Source: Anisodus tanguticus (Eukaryota > Streptophyta > Magnoliopsida > Solanales > Solanaceae). From it: DNA of 64,000 nucleotides. Below the pieces are notes generated by a model. It searched no databases, had not been told where the DNA came from, and saw only the letters and a program-made list of their open reading frames with translations. Shown here piece by piece: positions 48,019 through 58,261 of the stretch; within the stretch, counting starts at the first letter, position 1, and each line of letters starts with the position of its first letter. A program made the position numbers and the translations under genes. The stretch lies in assembly GCA_034509755.1 (NCBI GenBank), contig CM067555.1:3914142-3978141 (forward strand), read 5' to 3'.

Positions 48019-48448
48019 TGTTAGGGTTTTTGCCCTGATTTTCATAACATATTTGAATTTTACTTTTTTTTTGAAGGAAAGTTAAACAATTATCATAAAT
48101 GATTTTACTTTTCATGAAAGGAAGATATAATTTTCTTTCATATTTGACTATTCCTTTATTTGAAGGAAAAGTTTTGGATATCTATAAATTGATGACCTCC
48201 TTCCCACAACTAAAACAACACAATAACATTAACAATGTAGTCGTTAAAGAGAGTTTTGTTTAGTGCAATATTTTTCTCTTAATAATTTTTTATGTTTTTA
48301 ATTATTTTTTGATATGTAGATTAATTAATCAAACTATATAGAATATTATGCATTTTTAATATAGTTTCTTTGTTGTCTGATTTATCGTCGTTTGAAATTT
48401 GCAATTATTAGCTTTCGCATGACGTCGTATTATTTCGATCTCCTAACA
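48019..48448 (+). mobile_element. Solo LTR (copia-like, 430 bp)
   Basis: It begins TGTTAGGGTTTTTG and ends CTCCTAACA, a TGTTAGG/CCTAACA inverted terminus typical of plant LTRs. A TATA box (TCTATAAATTG, 48181-48191) sits mid-way. Flanks are TTTTT and TTTTC. No internal sequence follows. Confidence 0.65.
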
Positions 48449-48796
48449 TTTTCTTTGCTAGGTATTAACCAATATACTTATGCAATTAATTTTTAAGTGA
48501 TATAAACTTAAATCTTACTTTTTCGGCTCCAAACGAATGACAAAATTAACAAGTCAAAGTACCTAATTTCTTATGTGAATTAGAATATTGATTCCTTAAA
48601 TTTCTTGCATTTTTATATAAATTCTACAACACAGTTTTGATTCTTTTGAACTCCTCAAACAACAATAATTTATTAATACTAAGCTAAAACAAGATAGATA
48701 TGATAGAGTCCTTGATTTTCAATTTTGACGTGGGATTTTGAAATAAAAAGACAAATATAAGAGGTAGATCTCAACGGAGAAAAAAAAGTTAAGTGA

Positions 48797-49003
48797 ATTT
48801 TTTATAGAGGTGGATTCACAATTAAATTTTACGGGTTCAATCATAAGGTTTTTAGTATTGAATTCATTGCACTGCTAAAATTATAGATTCAGATCTACTA
48901 TTTATTATAATTTTAATAAATCTCTATACAAATTGTATGATTCACATTAAAATATACAGGGTTCATATGACCCCGGTGCTTACATGCTGCATCCGCCACT
49001 ATT
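48797..49003. mobile_element. MITE-like repeat, GGTGGATTC / GCATCCGCC ends
   Basis: It opens AGAGGTGGATTCACAA and closes TGCTGCATCCGCCAC, inverted relative to each other. Same family as 7577-7818 by its ends. Confidence 0.45.
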
Positions 49004-49081
49004 TTTACACGTGTTTAAATTTATAGGCAGATTAGTCAGTATTTGTGCTACTGAAAACAATGTGTAATGCAATTAAGTAGT

Positions 49082-49666
49082 TGTATACGGTGAAAATCGG
49101 CACGACACGTGGCATGGTTTGAGAATTGAAATCGAAGGAAGTAGCAATTTGAATTGATGGAGAGTTCGGGTGTCATAACAAGACCGGTTGACGACCGAGC
49201 CAGATGACACCGAATGGAGATCGGACTTGGTGACATCGGGTGGAAGACCGAAGGAGCTTAGCACCTACCCATTCCAAATATGGCGCCAACCGTTACTATT
49301 TGCTCATTAAGTGACCGTTTTTATCATTTAGTTGCATTTAATGAGGAGTGATTCTTAAGCATAAATGTCTTGCATTGTTAGCTATAAAAGGAGCTCAACC
49401 TTCATGTTAGAAGGACATATCATACTTGCATAATTATATTCAAAAGTGCTCTTGTTATTGACTCGGGCCCAAAGCAATTTAGCTAAGAATCAGACTAAAC
49501 TCTCAATTCAATTTAAATCAAGATTACGACATTACATGCTAATTACTTGCTTATTATTCTCATTTACTTATTTATTATTAATTGTTTATCGAACTTATTT
49601 ATAAATCTATCCACATAACCTTAAAAGCACTTACAAATTCAACTATACCTTTTTTTGGGGTAAACA
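49082..49666 (+). mobile_element. Solo LTR (585 bp)
   Basis: It begins TGTATACGGTGAAAATCGG and ends GGGGTAAACA, with a TATA box GCTATAAAAGGAGC (49380-49393) positioned as in an LTR promoter. No PBS or internal region follows on either side. Flanks GTAGT and ATAGC are only a weak target duplication. The 5' third is GC-richer than the surroundings. Confidence 0.6.
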
Positions 49667-49763
49667 ATAGCTAAACTTTGTGTAAACCGGCTCGAATAAC
49701 ACTTGTTATAAAAAGTAAAAGAAAAAAAAATGGGGAGTATTTTGAGGGGGGGGAATGAAGCTA

Positions 49764-49983
49764 ACATTTGGTCATACATTTTTTATGAGATTTTAAAAAT
49801 TTATCTTCAAATATCTGTTTAGTCATAAATTTTGGAATAGATTTTGAAAATCTATTTTCAAAAAAACTTTAAATTTTTTAAAAGTAAAATGCATATCCAA
49901 ACACAACTTTAAATTTCAAAAATCACAACTTCAAAAACTCAAATTTTCAAATTTTAAGTTTCCTTCAAAATCTATGACCAAAT
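49764..49983. mobile_element. hAT-like MITE in the HAD gene promoter
   Basis: Inverted ends ATTTGGTCATACATTTTTTA and AAAATCTATGACCAAAT, with an imperfect 8-bp flank (TGAAGCTA / GGAAGCGA). An 8-bp duplication is characteristic of hAT elements. It ends about 250 bp upstream of the TATA box. Confidence 0.6.
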
Positions 49984-50230
49984 GGAAGCGAAAAGAGGAC
50001 AAATTTGTCAGTTTCAACAAATATATGCTAGTCCAGAAAGTATAACGGAGAAGCACAAACGAATATGCAAAAAAAGTAAAAGAAAAAGAAAAACGACTTT
50101 TTCAAAAAAAAAAAAAAAAAAGGTCTTTTTTCTAATTAATGGAAAAGCCGAAGAAAATACTTAGGCGGTTTTTTAATAATCTGTTACTACTTCTATTTTT
50201 TTAAAATGGGAAAAGACGCAACATTTTGCC

Positions 50231-50238
50231 TATATAAA
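50231..50238 (+). promoter_or_regulatory. TATA box of the HAD phosphatase gene
   Basis: TATATAAA in GCCTATATAAACCC, followed by a pyrimidine-rich stretch with CCTCCCCTCCTTCC where transcription would begin about 30 bp downstream (near 50262-50275). Confidence 0.65.
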
Positions 50239-51015
50239 CCCAACGAATACCTACTGATTTTCCTCCCCTCCTTCCTTCTCTTCTTTGCAAATACTATTAC
50301 ACAAAAAAAAACACTTTCACTACAACAACAAAAGTCTAGTGTATCTTCATTTTTGGTATGTTTTTCTATCTTGGTTTTCTCCATTCTCTATTAAGTATTG
50401 ATTATTTTTTTTGCATACTTTTTTGGTGAGAAATATTGCAGAATCTGGGAGTAGTAATGGCTTTATGTTGATCTTGTTCATTTTGATGTGTATGTTGGGA
50501 GGGTCGAAGTTAAACTTTTTGAACCATTAAACTAGTTTTTGATTAATGATTAACTTGTTTTTCCTTATCTGTTTCTCCATTTTCTCTATTACTTAGTGGA
50601 GTATTATTTTTGAATAATGATGGATGAGAAATATTGAAAAATCTAGGATTGGTAATGGGTTTATTTTGATGTTTTTGAAACCAAAGTATGTTCATTTTGA
50701 TGTTTGTGTTGGAGGGTCAAAGTTAATTTTTTGATCCACTGAAGTAGTTTTGGTTAAAATGATTTATATTTGATTGAATAATGAAGAATGATGTTTTCTT
50801 GGAATTTGTTTAGTGTTTATAATGTTAAAATTTGTGTTTGCACTGTGATAAATTGTGCAGATTCATGAATGTAACAGTTTTTAATATCTTGAAGTTGGGT
50901 TTATTTGCTTTGATTGACACCAAAATGAGATATCTAAGGGGGAAGTTTGCTGTTTTTCTCTCTCTCTTTTATTTGCTTCCTTTTGCTGATGTTTGTGTAG
51001 TTTTCCTTACAAATA

Positions 51016-51273
51016 ATCCCTCGGTTAACTTTTACTTATCGCGTTTCGCTTATTGAGATTCAAATTATATAGATTTTGATCAACATTTTAAGATGTATTT
51101 TTCATCATATTAATATGTGGAAAATTGTAACTTATCGTATTTTTTGTATAGTTTTTGAACATCTGAATTTTAGTTTTATAATGTTGAAATATTCTAATCC
51201 AATTTAGCTATGAAGATTAGTCAAATTGACTCTTGAGAAGTGAAACATGATAAGTAAAAGTAAACCGAAGGAG
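51016..51273. mobile_element. Stowaway-like MITE in the HAD 5'UTR intron
   Basis: Left end ATCCCTCGGTTAACTTTTAC; right end inverted CTCCTTCGGTTTACTTTTAC; TA on both sides (51014-51015, 51274-51275). Close relative of 18866-19110. Confidence 0.8.
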
Positions 51274-51516
51274 TACACGTATTGGATATTTTCTTGGAAG
51301 ATTAGTTATGAAGTGCATTAGATTTTGCTTTTCATTATTGTTCTAATGAATTGTACTTTGAAGAATCTAAATGCTGCTTCTTTGTTTTCTATTTGGAGAA
51401 GTTCTATTATTATATTTTTGTGATTTATGAGGGTCAAGGGTCCACTTTATTTTTGGCTTGACAGAAGAAATAAGTTATGGACTTGTGGCTTGTTTTTATA
51501 ATAACTTGTTAAGAGT

Positions 51517-51697
51517 CTCACATCGAATATGGAATGGAAACATGGACTCTTTATATGGACTTGGACAATCCTCACCCTACAAGCTAGCTTTTGGGGTTGA
51601 GTTAGGCCCAAGATCCATTACTCCTTATATGTACTTGGACAATCCCCCTACAAGCTAGCTTTTGGGATTAAGTTAGGCCCAAGATCCATTCTTTACG
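51517..51697 (+). mobile_element. TRIM LTR remnant in the HAD 5'UTR intron
   Basis: One LTR (51517-51618, TGTTAAGAGTCTC...AAGATCCATT) is joined directly to the distal part of a second (51619-51697, ending TTTACG). Flanks TAACT and GAACT differ at one base. It lies in the same direction as the gene, opposite to the two arrays at 11.7 and 22.3 kb. It appears to be a TRIM collapsed by recombination between its LTRs. Confidence 0.8.
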
Positions 51698-51912
51698 GAA
51701 CTAAAAAAATAATGAGGACATATAGAATAATAGCCCCCTTTCTTTTGCTTGTAATAATCATATATGTGAAACTCAATAATTGGGAAGCCATCATGAAGAA
51801 GTGTAGATTGAGACTTAGACTGAATTTTCAAATTGGTTTTGGTAGATTTAGATTTTCTTTTTCCACTATTCTTACGTATTTCACTTCTTTACTCAAGTTT
51901 TTTTAGGCCAAA

Positions 51913-54352
51913 ATGGAATATGGGCATGTTCAGAGGCCAAAATACGACTGTCTTCTTTTTGGTATGTTATCTTTTCTCAAAAATATAGTTGTCAAATCCT
52001 ATGTTGCTTATATTCTTTTAAAAAAAATCTCTTGGATCCTCCAAAATTGCACTAATTTTTAGGGTACGATACGTACCTATCGGCATTTTTGAAGAGTCAG
52101 AACAACATAGTTCAAACTCCATTTGTTCATTCATTTCATCTTTTATTTATCTTTTGGCAAATTTGATGATAAAGCATTTTGATATTTACAGATCTAGATG
52201 ATACTCTTTATCCCCTTAGTACTGGTCTGGCGGCTAGTGTACGCAAGAATATTGAAGGTATACTTCATGATATTGTTCTTCAAATTAAGTTTTTAGCCAA
52301 AATTGTTGTTTATCTATGAAAGTAGGTCTATTTTTGTCCTTAAGTATAACTCCGAACATTTTTAGTTTTTAAATTTTGCTAAGTGGAGCATCTTTGGGCC
52401 AACTACCATAATGGACTTCAGAACTAACGGTGATTACCAAAAAATACTATTAATAACACAACAAAAATTGACCGACCGAAGTTTTTTTTGCGCCAAAAAC
52501 CGGGAATGGTGCCTTATTTTGGAGTTGATTTACTTGTGCAGATTGTATGGTTGAAAAGCTTGGCATAGAACAAAGCAAAATTCCTGAGTTGGGTAATTTG
52601 CTGTACAAAAATTATGGAACCACAATGGCAGGCCTCAGGGTAAAGTTTTTTTTTTCCTTTTTTAAGCATCAGTTTTGATCATCCAAACAAAGTTTTATTG
52701 AGAACTTTTAACTTATGAAATAAGTCATTAATTTTTGGCAGGCAATCGGCTACGATTTCGACTATGATGAGTACCATAGGTGAGTATTTGTAGCAGTAGT
52801 TGCATTGAATTGATTTTAAACTCTCATTGTATTAAATTATTGAACTTAAATTTGCAAATTTGTTTTTCTGCAGTTTTGTCCATGGTAGATTACCTTATGA
52901 AAATTTGAGGCCTGACCCTGTTCTGAGAAGTCTTTTGCTTAGTGTACCTATCCGCAAAGTTGTAAGTCCTTAATCACAATTCATAAGCATTTTCGTTAAC
53001 AGGGATATTTCCATGTTTGGCCCGTCAGGATATTAATTACGTGCGCTAGCCAAAATATACAAAACCTATACACTGATTATGCATATTATATGTATATTTA
53101 TGTATTATATGTGTATTGTATGTATACAATACGTATATTATATGTGTATTCTGGCCATCGGAAAAGTGGCTGATTGAAGCATTTTTCTAATGTTGTTTTT
53201 GTGTGTGTAACAGATCTTCACTAATGCTGATAAGGTCCATGCTCTCAAAGTTCTGAGTAAACTTGGATTGGAAGGTTGTTTTGAAGGGATATTATGCTTT
53301 GAGACACTGAATCCAATTCACAAGAGCACTCCATCAGATGACGAAGACGACATTGAGTTTGTTGGTTCAGACACATTGGCCTCCAACACTGCTGTTACTA
53401 ACGGCTCTGAGATTTTTGACATTATTGGACATTTTTCTCAACCTAAGCCCGGAGCAGTGTTGCCAAAGACACCAATTGTATGCAAGCCTTCAGAAGTTGC
53501 CATCGAACGGGCTTTAAAGATAGCCAACATTAACCCACACAGAACAGTAAGAATCATACTAATTCAAGAATTATGCTATCTTAATATACTCATTTGGATT
53601 TTTTATACTTTCAGCTTTTCTTTGAAGATAGTATTTTAACTGTTCCACTCTTGAATCATACTAATTCAAGAATTATGCTATCTTAATATACTCATTTGGA
53701 TTTTTTATACTTTCAGCTTTTCTTTGAAGATAGTGTCCGTAACGTTCAAGCTGGCAAGCGTGTAGGTCTTGATACTGTCTTGGTAAGTAGTTGTAATCCC
53801 TCATAGTCTGTTCCACAAATAAGGATACATCTCTATAAATGTTTGAAAATTCTTAACATTAAAACTTTGTATTTTACCATTAACGAGAGGCTCTATAACC
53901 CCAAAATTGTGTCTAAATTGTGGGCGGCAGTTTATCTTTCTTAAACTACGTACACAGTCTAACACTGGTGTAATAAAATGAAAAGGAGGGGATAGTCCTT
54001 ACTAGACCAATCTTGTTGAACTACTACCTCTTAGGGGTTGTTTGGTATAACTAAGTCTAGTACAACTAATGCTAGTATTATTTATACATCCTATTCATTA
54101 CTATTTCCGATATGAAATACGGTCAGCATAACTAGTCTTCGAACCAAACAAGACTTTATTATGTTATCTTGCTAATGCTGAGTTGCTGCTGTTATATTTC
54201 AGGTTGGCAATTCCCAAAGAGTTGTAGGTGCAGATTATGCATTAGAAAGTATCCACAACATAAGGGAAGCATTACCACAGCTTTGGGAAGTTGATAGGCT
54301 GGCTGAAGTTAACTACTCTGGTGTTGCTGTGGAGACATCTGTCACAGCTTAG
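51913..54352 (+). CDS. HAD-superfamily phosphatase, pyrimidine 5'-nucleotidase (SDT1/PHM8-like) type
   Basis: Eight coding exons, all with GT/AG borders: 51913-51961, 52192-52257, 52542-52639, 52742-52779, 52874-52961, 53214-53546, 53717-53782, 54203-54352. They total 888 nt, or 295 residues plus TAG. The start is ATG in CCAAAATGG (MEYGHVQRPKYDCLLF). HAD motif I is FDLDDTLYPLS across exons 1-2. Other landmarks are NYGTTMAGLRAIGYDFDYDE, the HGRLPYENLRPD cap region, motif II FTNADK, motif III KTPIVCKPS and motif IV FFEDSVRNVQAGKRVG. Motif IV normally begins with two Asp; here the first is Glu. Plant relatives are cytosolic nucleotide/phosphate-ester phosphatases, one group induced by low phosphate; the exact substrate cannot be read from sequence. 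An acidic insert (SDDEDDIEFVGSD) follows motif II. Exons carry no disruptions, so the gene looks functional. Confidence 0.93.
53551..53734 (+). repeat. 82-bp exact duplication across the intron 6 / exon 7 boundary
   Basis: 53551-53632 and 53653-53734 appear identical, 102 bp apart. Each copy contains the polypyrimidine tract, the acceptor TTTCAG and the first six codons of exon 7 (LFFEDS). Only the downstream copy continues in frame. Using the upstream acceptor would read through the 20-bp gap and stop after about 23 codons. Confidence 0.9.
54035..54152. mobile_element. Small MITE in intron 7 of the HAD gene
   Basis: Inverted ends GGGTTGTTTGGTATAAC and TCGAACCAAACAAG, of the TTGTTTGGT type common in plant hAT/PIF MITEs. 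About 118 bp. Confidence 0.5.
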
Positions 54353-54527
54353 TATATCATATTGCTGTTGTTGGGAGAAAAAAACTTCAAGAATGATTAT
54401 GGGAAGATCAAAATTTCCTGTCACATTGATTTAAATGATGTAGATGTTTTGTTGTCATTATCAATTAATTAGTAGTCTATTAGTACTTCCTTTCAACTAG
54501 TGATGATCCATCCATCCACAAATCTTG

Positions 54528-54600
54528 TAAATAAACTCTCCCTTCTGTTTCTCCATTCTATTTTTATCAGTCTACCTTTCTATGATTATATAATAAAGTT
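54528..54600 (+). terminator. Poly(A) signals of the HAD gene
   Basis: AATAAA occurs in GTAAATAAACTC (about 54528) and ATAATAAAGTTG (about 54590), 180-240 bp after the stop codon. The actual cleavage site is inferred. Confidence 0.55.
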
Positions 54601-54839
54601 GATTATTATTATTCCAAAAGGATAAAGTTTGCATTTTTTCTAGCTTATTAGGACTGGTGGGGCTATAAACCGGTCACATATTTTATAAGGGGTAAGTTGT
54701 AATATTATCCAAATGACACAAGAAGATTGGTTTAATGATAATAATATAATCAGATCTCTATATTAATCATGCTTTAAATAATATTTCATTGTAACAGCCA
54801 AATTTTTAAAAACTGATTATCCATGTTATGTTTCGTTGT

Positions 54840-55064
54840 AGTAGTCAAAAAAACATTCGGCTAGACGAGGCTCTTATAAAGAAGTTTGATTGATTGCATA
54901 TCCCTATAAGACAGTGTAACGCATCAAACATGATATTCACTTGTGGTGGGGGCTATAAACAATAAGTCAAAAACTTTCGGACAAAGGGGTCTTCTATAAA
55001 AACAATATATGATTGTATATCCCAATAAGATAGCGTAACGCATCAAACATGATATTCACATGGG
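54840..55064. repeat. About 117-bp tandem duplication
   Basis: 54893-54947 and 55010-55064 share GCATCAAACATGATATTCAC and the preceding GATTG(C/T)ATATCCC text. Upstream parts also correspond (AAACATTCGGCTAGACGAGG / AAACTTTCGGACAAAGGGGT). No gene here. Confidence 0.75.
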
Positions 55065-55432
55065 ATGGATATTGATGTTAATACGTAGGTTGTTTACTAA
55101 TATAACTATTGAAGTGTGTAATCATCTGATCTAAAAGCTTAAAGCTCACGTGTTGGCCTGATTTTTTTCATGGTCCAAAAGCACGTGGAAATTCTTTTTG
55201 AGAATGAGTGGCAGTGAGGTTCGATCCCAGGACGTTTGTCCTGTTCTAATACCATTTTGAAGTATTTGACCATCTGATCTAAAAGCTTAAGCTGTTAGAT
55301 AGAACACACTTTTAATATTTGATTATATTGTCAACAATAACATATTATGATTAAGATGTATCATCAATCTGGCATCAGCACAATAATGGTTTGGAAATTT
55401 TATTTTTCAAGATTATGACTATATGACATCTT
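55065..55432. other. Intergenic with a short LTR- or SINE-like repeat pair
   Basis: CATCTGATCTAAAAGCTTAA occurs at about 55124 and 55269, 145 bp apart, enclosing GAGGTTCGATCCCAGGACG (B-box-like). Possibly a remnant of a small retroelement; not assigned. Confidence 0.4.
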
Positions 55433-55613
55433 AGAAGGAGAGCCTTTGAGTAATTGGTAAAATTGTTGCCATTGACCAAGAGGTCATGAGTTCAAGCTGT
55501 GAAAACAACATCTTGCAGAAATGCAAGGTAAGACTGCATACAATAAACCCTTATGGTCTGGTCCTTCCCCGGACCCCGCACATAGCGGGAGCTTAGTGCA
55601 ACGGCCGCCCTTT
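55433..55613 (+). mobile_element. TS-family-like SINE
   Basis: The tRNA-like head has A-box-like GTAATTGGTAAAATTGTTG and B-box GAGTTCAAGCTG, followed by the diagnostic body TTGCAGAAATGCAAGGTAAG, CTTCCCCGGACCCCGC and GGGAGCTTAGTGCAACGG. The target duplication TTATGACTATATGACATCTT is a perfect 20 bp (55413-55432 and 55614-55633), indicating a recent insertion. The body wording matches the TS SINE family of Solanaceae as I know it. Confidence 0.93.
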
Positions 55614-55633
55614 TTATGACTATATGACATCTT

Positions 55634-56016
55634 GTGCAATTATAGGTTTGATGGGTACGGATGATATCATTAGTGCCTGCCATTTCCATGTGAAGCCAAA
55701 TGATATGATTAACAACTATGTTGGATTTAACATAGCTGGTTCAAGGCCTGTATATGAGATTAGGACTTTACAAATTCGTGGATGAAATGACTTAGTAGGT
55801 GACGTACATAGAATTTTTTTGTAAGGTGATATCAGCATTTAAAGAAGCGAATAAATAAGTAATTAAAGATTAAATTCCAACAATGTCCATAAAACACAAT
55901 TCATATCTATTACTACGGCACTTTTAATTTGAATGAGTTTTAACACGAATGTTGATGCATAATACCACACATACGGCGAAGGATATTCAGAAAGATTCAT
56001 GTTCATTCACTACTCG
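55634..56016. other. Intergenic
   Basis: No gene or repeat recognised. Confidence 0.5.
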
Positions 56017-56218
56017 CTAGCTCTTTGTTCGCGAAGCGACATACCGAGAAAAAAAAAGAGAATCGTTCATAGATGTCCCTTGGGAGTACTTTTCTTCATC
56101 GGATACGAGAGCAGGAAGAGTTTCTATTCCATCAATACAAGTTATTCCAGTAAGAGCTTTTACTGTAACAAAATTAGAACCGTCAACTCGGACTGTCCTT
56201 ATAGATAGGTCAAAGCCA
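56017..56218 (-). pseudogene. Unidentified coding-like fragment
   Basis: The minus strand is open for 67 codons up to a TAG (56017-56019), with protein-like composition (GGFDLSIRTVRVDGSNFVTV near the start; SLFFSRYVASRTKS at the end). There is no in-frame ATG; a stop lies just upstream. I do not recognise the family. The overlapping plus-strand 69-codon frame looks less protein-like. It could be an organelle-derived or transposon-derived remnant, or chance. Confidence 0.25.
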
Positions 56219-56706
56219 CCTCATTGACATATATTTTATTCTTGATGATGTCTCTTGAGATTCATTCATAAGCCATCACTATAATGTCCATAAGAACCTT
56301 ATCCTCCAAAAACATTTCTATTAACAATCCTGAAAGTCCGTATAAATAAAGACTAGTCATATATCAAGATAATGTCCATAAGAACCATATCTTCTTGTAT
56401 ATATCACGATAAATGACTAAGATGAAGACCAATTGTAACATTCTTATAAATGAACTCAGTAGTTGAACTAAAAGATCCCAAAAGAGGGATATGCTATGCT
56501 TATTCATGTTTTCAAAGTTAATTAAAAGATATACTTACAAGATATGATTATAGCTCACTGCTATACTAACTTGGAAGGCGTTCTAAAGATCTTCAAACAG
56601 CTCCACCATTTTTCCCTTCACCTCCCTAGGTATATTATACGTGTATATCATATATCATCTATATACCATTAACTAAACATATATTGTTTATATACGTACT
56701 ATAATG
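56219..56706. other. Intergenic
   Basis: No gene. ATAATGTCCATAAGAACC occurs twice (56281 and 56373), a local duplication of unknown origin. Confidence 0.5.
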
Positions 56707-57680
56707 TGTTATTAATCTATATTCCAAAAAAAACCAGTAAATAATAATTACTTAAAATAAACAGAATCAGTGTTGGAAAAATAAGAATAATTTTTCCAGA
56801 ATATAATCGAGCCCACTTAGTTCAAAGTGTGTCCTTAAGAAAATTATTCCCCTCACAGTACTCGAGGTTGATGGAATATCCCCTCCCAGGATAGAACGAT
56901 TATCTTACCAGAATAGTAGTACTCCAAATTCAGGTAGCGGCGAACCACTCAACAGCAGTATATCACACATAATTTGTTTATGCAAAAGAAGAAGAAGTTT
57001 GTGTTGTTCAGAAAATTCGTAAGTAAAATTCTGAGGAATCAAACGAATTTATAGCCATGTAAGTACTATTTCTGAAGGTTTGCAACCCTTCTGAACAAGT
57101 CACTAAAACTGGTGGGAAATTTAAATGTGGGAAAGAAACCGGGTCGCGGGTCAGACACGCGGATCCGGCCGGGTCGCGGGTCAGACACGCGGATCCGGCC
57201 GGGTCGCGGGTCAGGGTCACTAACGGGTAGGATTGGATAAGTTAATTAATTTAATTAAATAATAATTAATTAAATAATTTAAAATTAAAGAAAATTTGGT
57301 CTAAAAAGATTATCAATCAATTAGATCATTTGACCAAATCCAAATCCAAATCCAAAGCCGAAGTCGAAGCCAAGCCAAGCCAAGCCAAGCCGAAGCCGAG
57401 CGAGCGACGGCGGCGGCGCGAGGGGTCCTTGCCCCCTCAACCCTTTTATTGACAAGAAGGAGTAATTCTACTTATAAGTAGAAGAACTTTTCTTTCCACT
57501 ACCGATGTGGGAAAAATGCTTATTTTATAAAGCAAGAGAGAACTCCCACTTTTCTTTCCACTACCGATGTGGGACAACTCCCACTTTTCTTTCCACTACC
57601 GATGTGGGACAAATGATTATTTTATAGAGCAAGAGGGAACTCCCTCTATTTCCCATTCAATCTATCATTTAAACCCAACA
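56707..57680 (-). repeat. 3' LTR of copia element 3 (974 bp)
   Basis: Contains three copies of a 30-bp word starting GGGTCGCGGGTCAG (57142-57215), a 5-bp CCAAG/CGAAG array (57340-57410), three copies of TTTCTTTCCACTACCGATGT (57488-57603), an 18-bp perfect palindrome TTCTACTTATAAGTAGAA (57466-57483) and TATA-like TTTATAAAATAA on the minus strand. Confidence 0.9.
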
Positions 57681-58261
57681 GTCCCCCACATGAATGGGGA
57701 ATGGCTATAAGATAAATGAATGCGCGGACAAGTGTGATATACAAGCGAGAATTGACTGCATCTGGATAAGTAGGTTTCCCTTTGAACTTTCCGTAGTGAA
57801 CTTATATCGGATATACTCGATCAATCGGTAGATTTGATATCTTTGAACCGTCGAACTTTGTTGTATACCTAGACAACATAAGTCACACAATCAACCCTCA
57901 ACCGTTTATGGTTCTCACGGTTGTGTTCGTTTCAGCCATGAACACCTCCTGGTTTCATGAGTGCATAGAGAATGGGCCTTCACTGTCATTCCCCTTTAAA
58001 GCGGCTTACACTTAACACTCACATAGGTGATTTCTAAACATGTGGTCCTATAGCCACATTATCTGGTCATACAATGTCAGATTTAGATAATCATTAAAGA
58101 ACATTAATGCTTTATTAACTCATTAACAAGCCATACGGTTTTATCCTTATTTCTGAACATTGTCTTCATCCGAGAATGGGTTGAGTTATTTGACAATGTT
58201 GAACCGTCAGTCACAACTTTGTTTGATCTCCTTGAACCTAGCTCTTGGGATCTCCAGTCTG

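Larger units (their letters stand above)
50262..51912 (+). other. 5'UTR exon and 5'UTR intron of the HAD gene
   Basis: Inferred non-coding exon 1 runs from about 50262 to 50355, where TTTTTG|GTATGT is a good donor. The matching acceptor is TTTTTTAG|GCCAAA at 51906/51907, six bases before the ATG. The intron (about 50356-51906) is 1.55 kb, AT-rich, and carries a Stowaway-like MITE and a TRIM LTR. A small additional UTR exon inside cannot be excluded (a CAG at 50861 precedes a short GC-richer stretch). Transcript data would settle the layout. Confidence 0.55.

Noticed and set aside
49048..49264. Two minus-strand frames of about 62 codons
   Set aside because: They lie in the GC-richer part of a solo LTR; no coding features.
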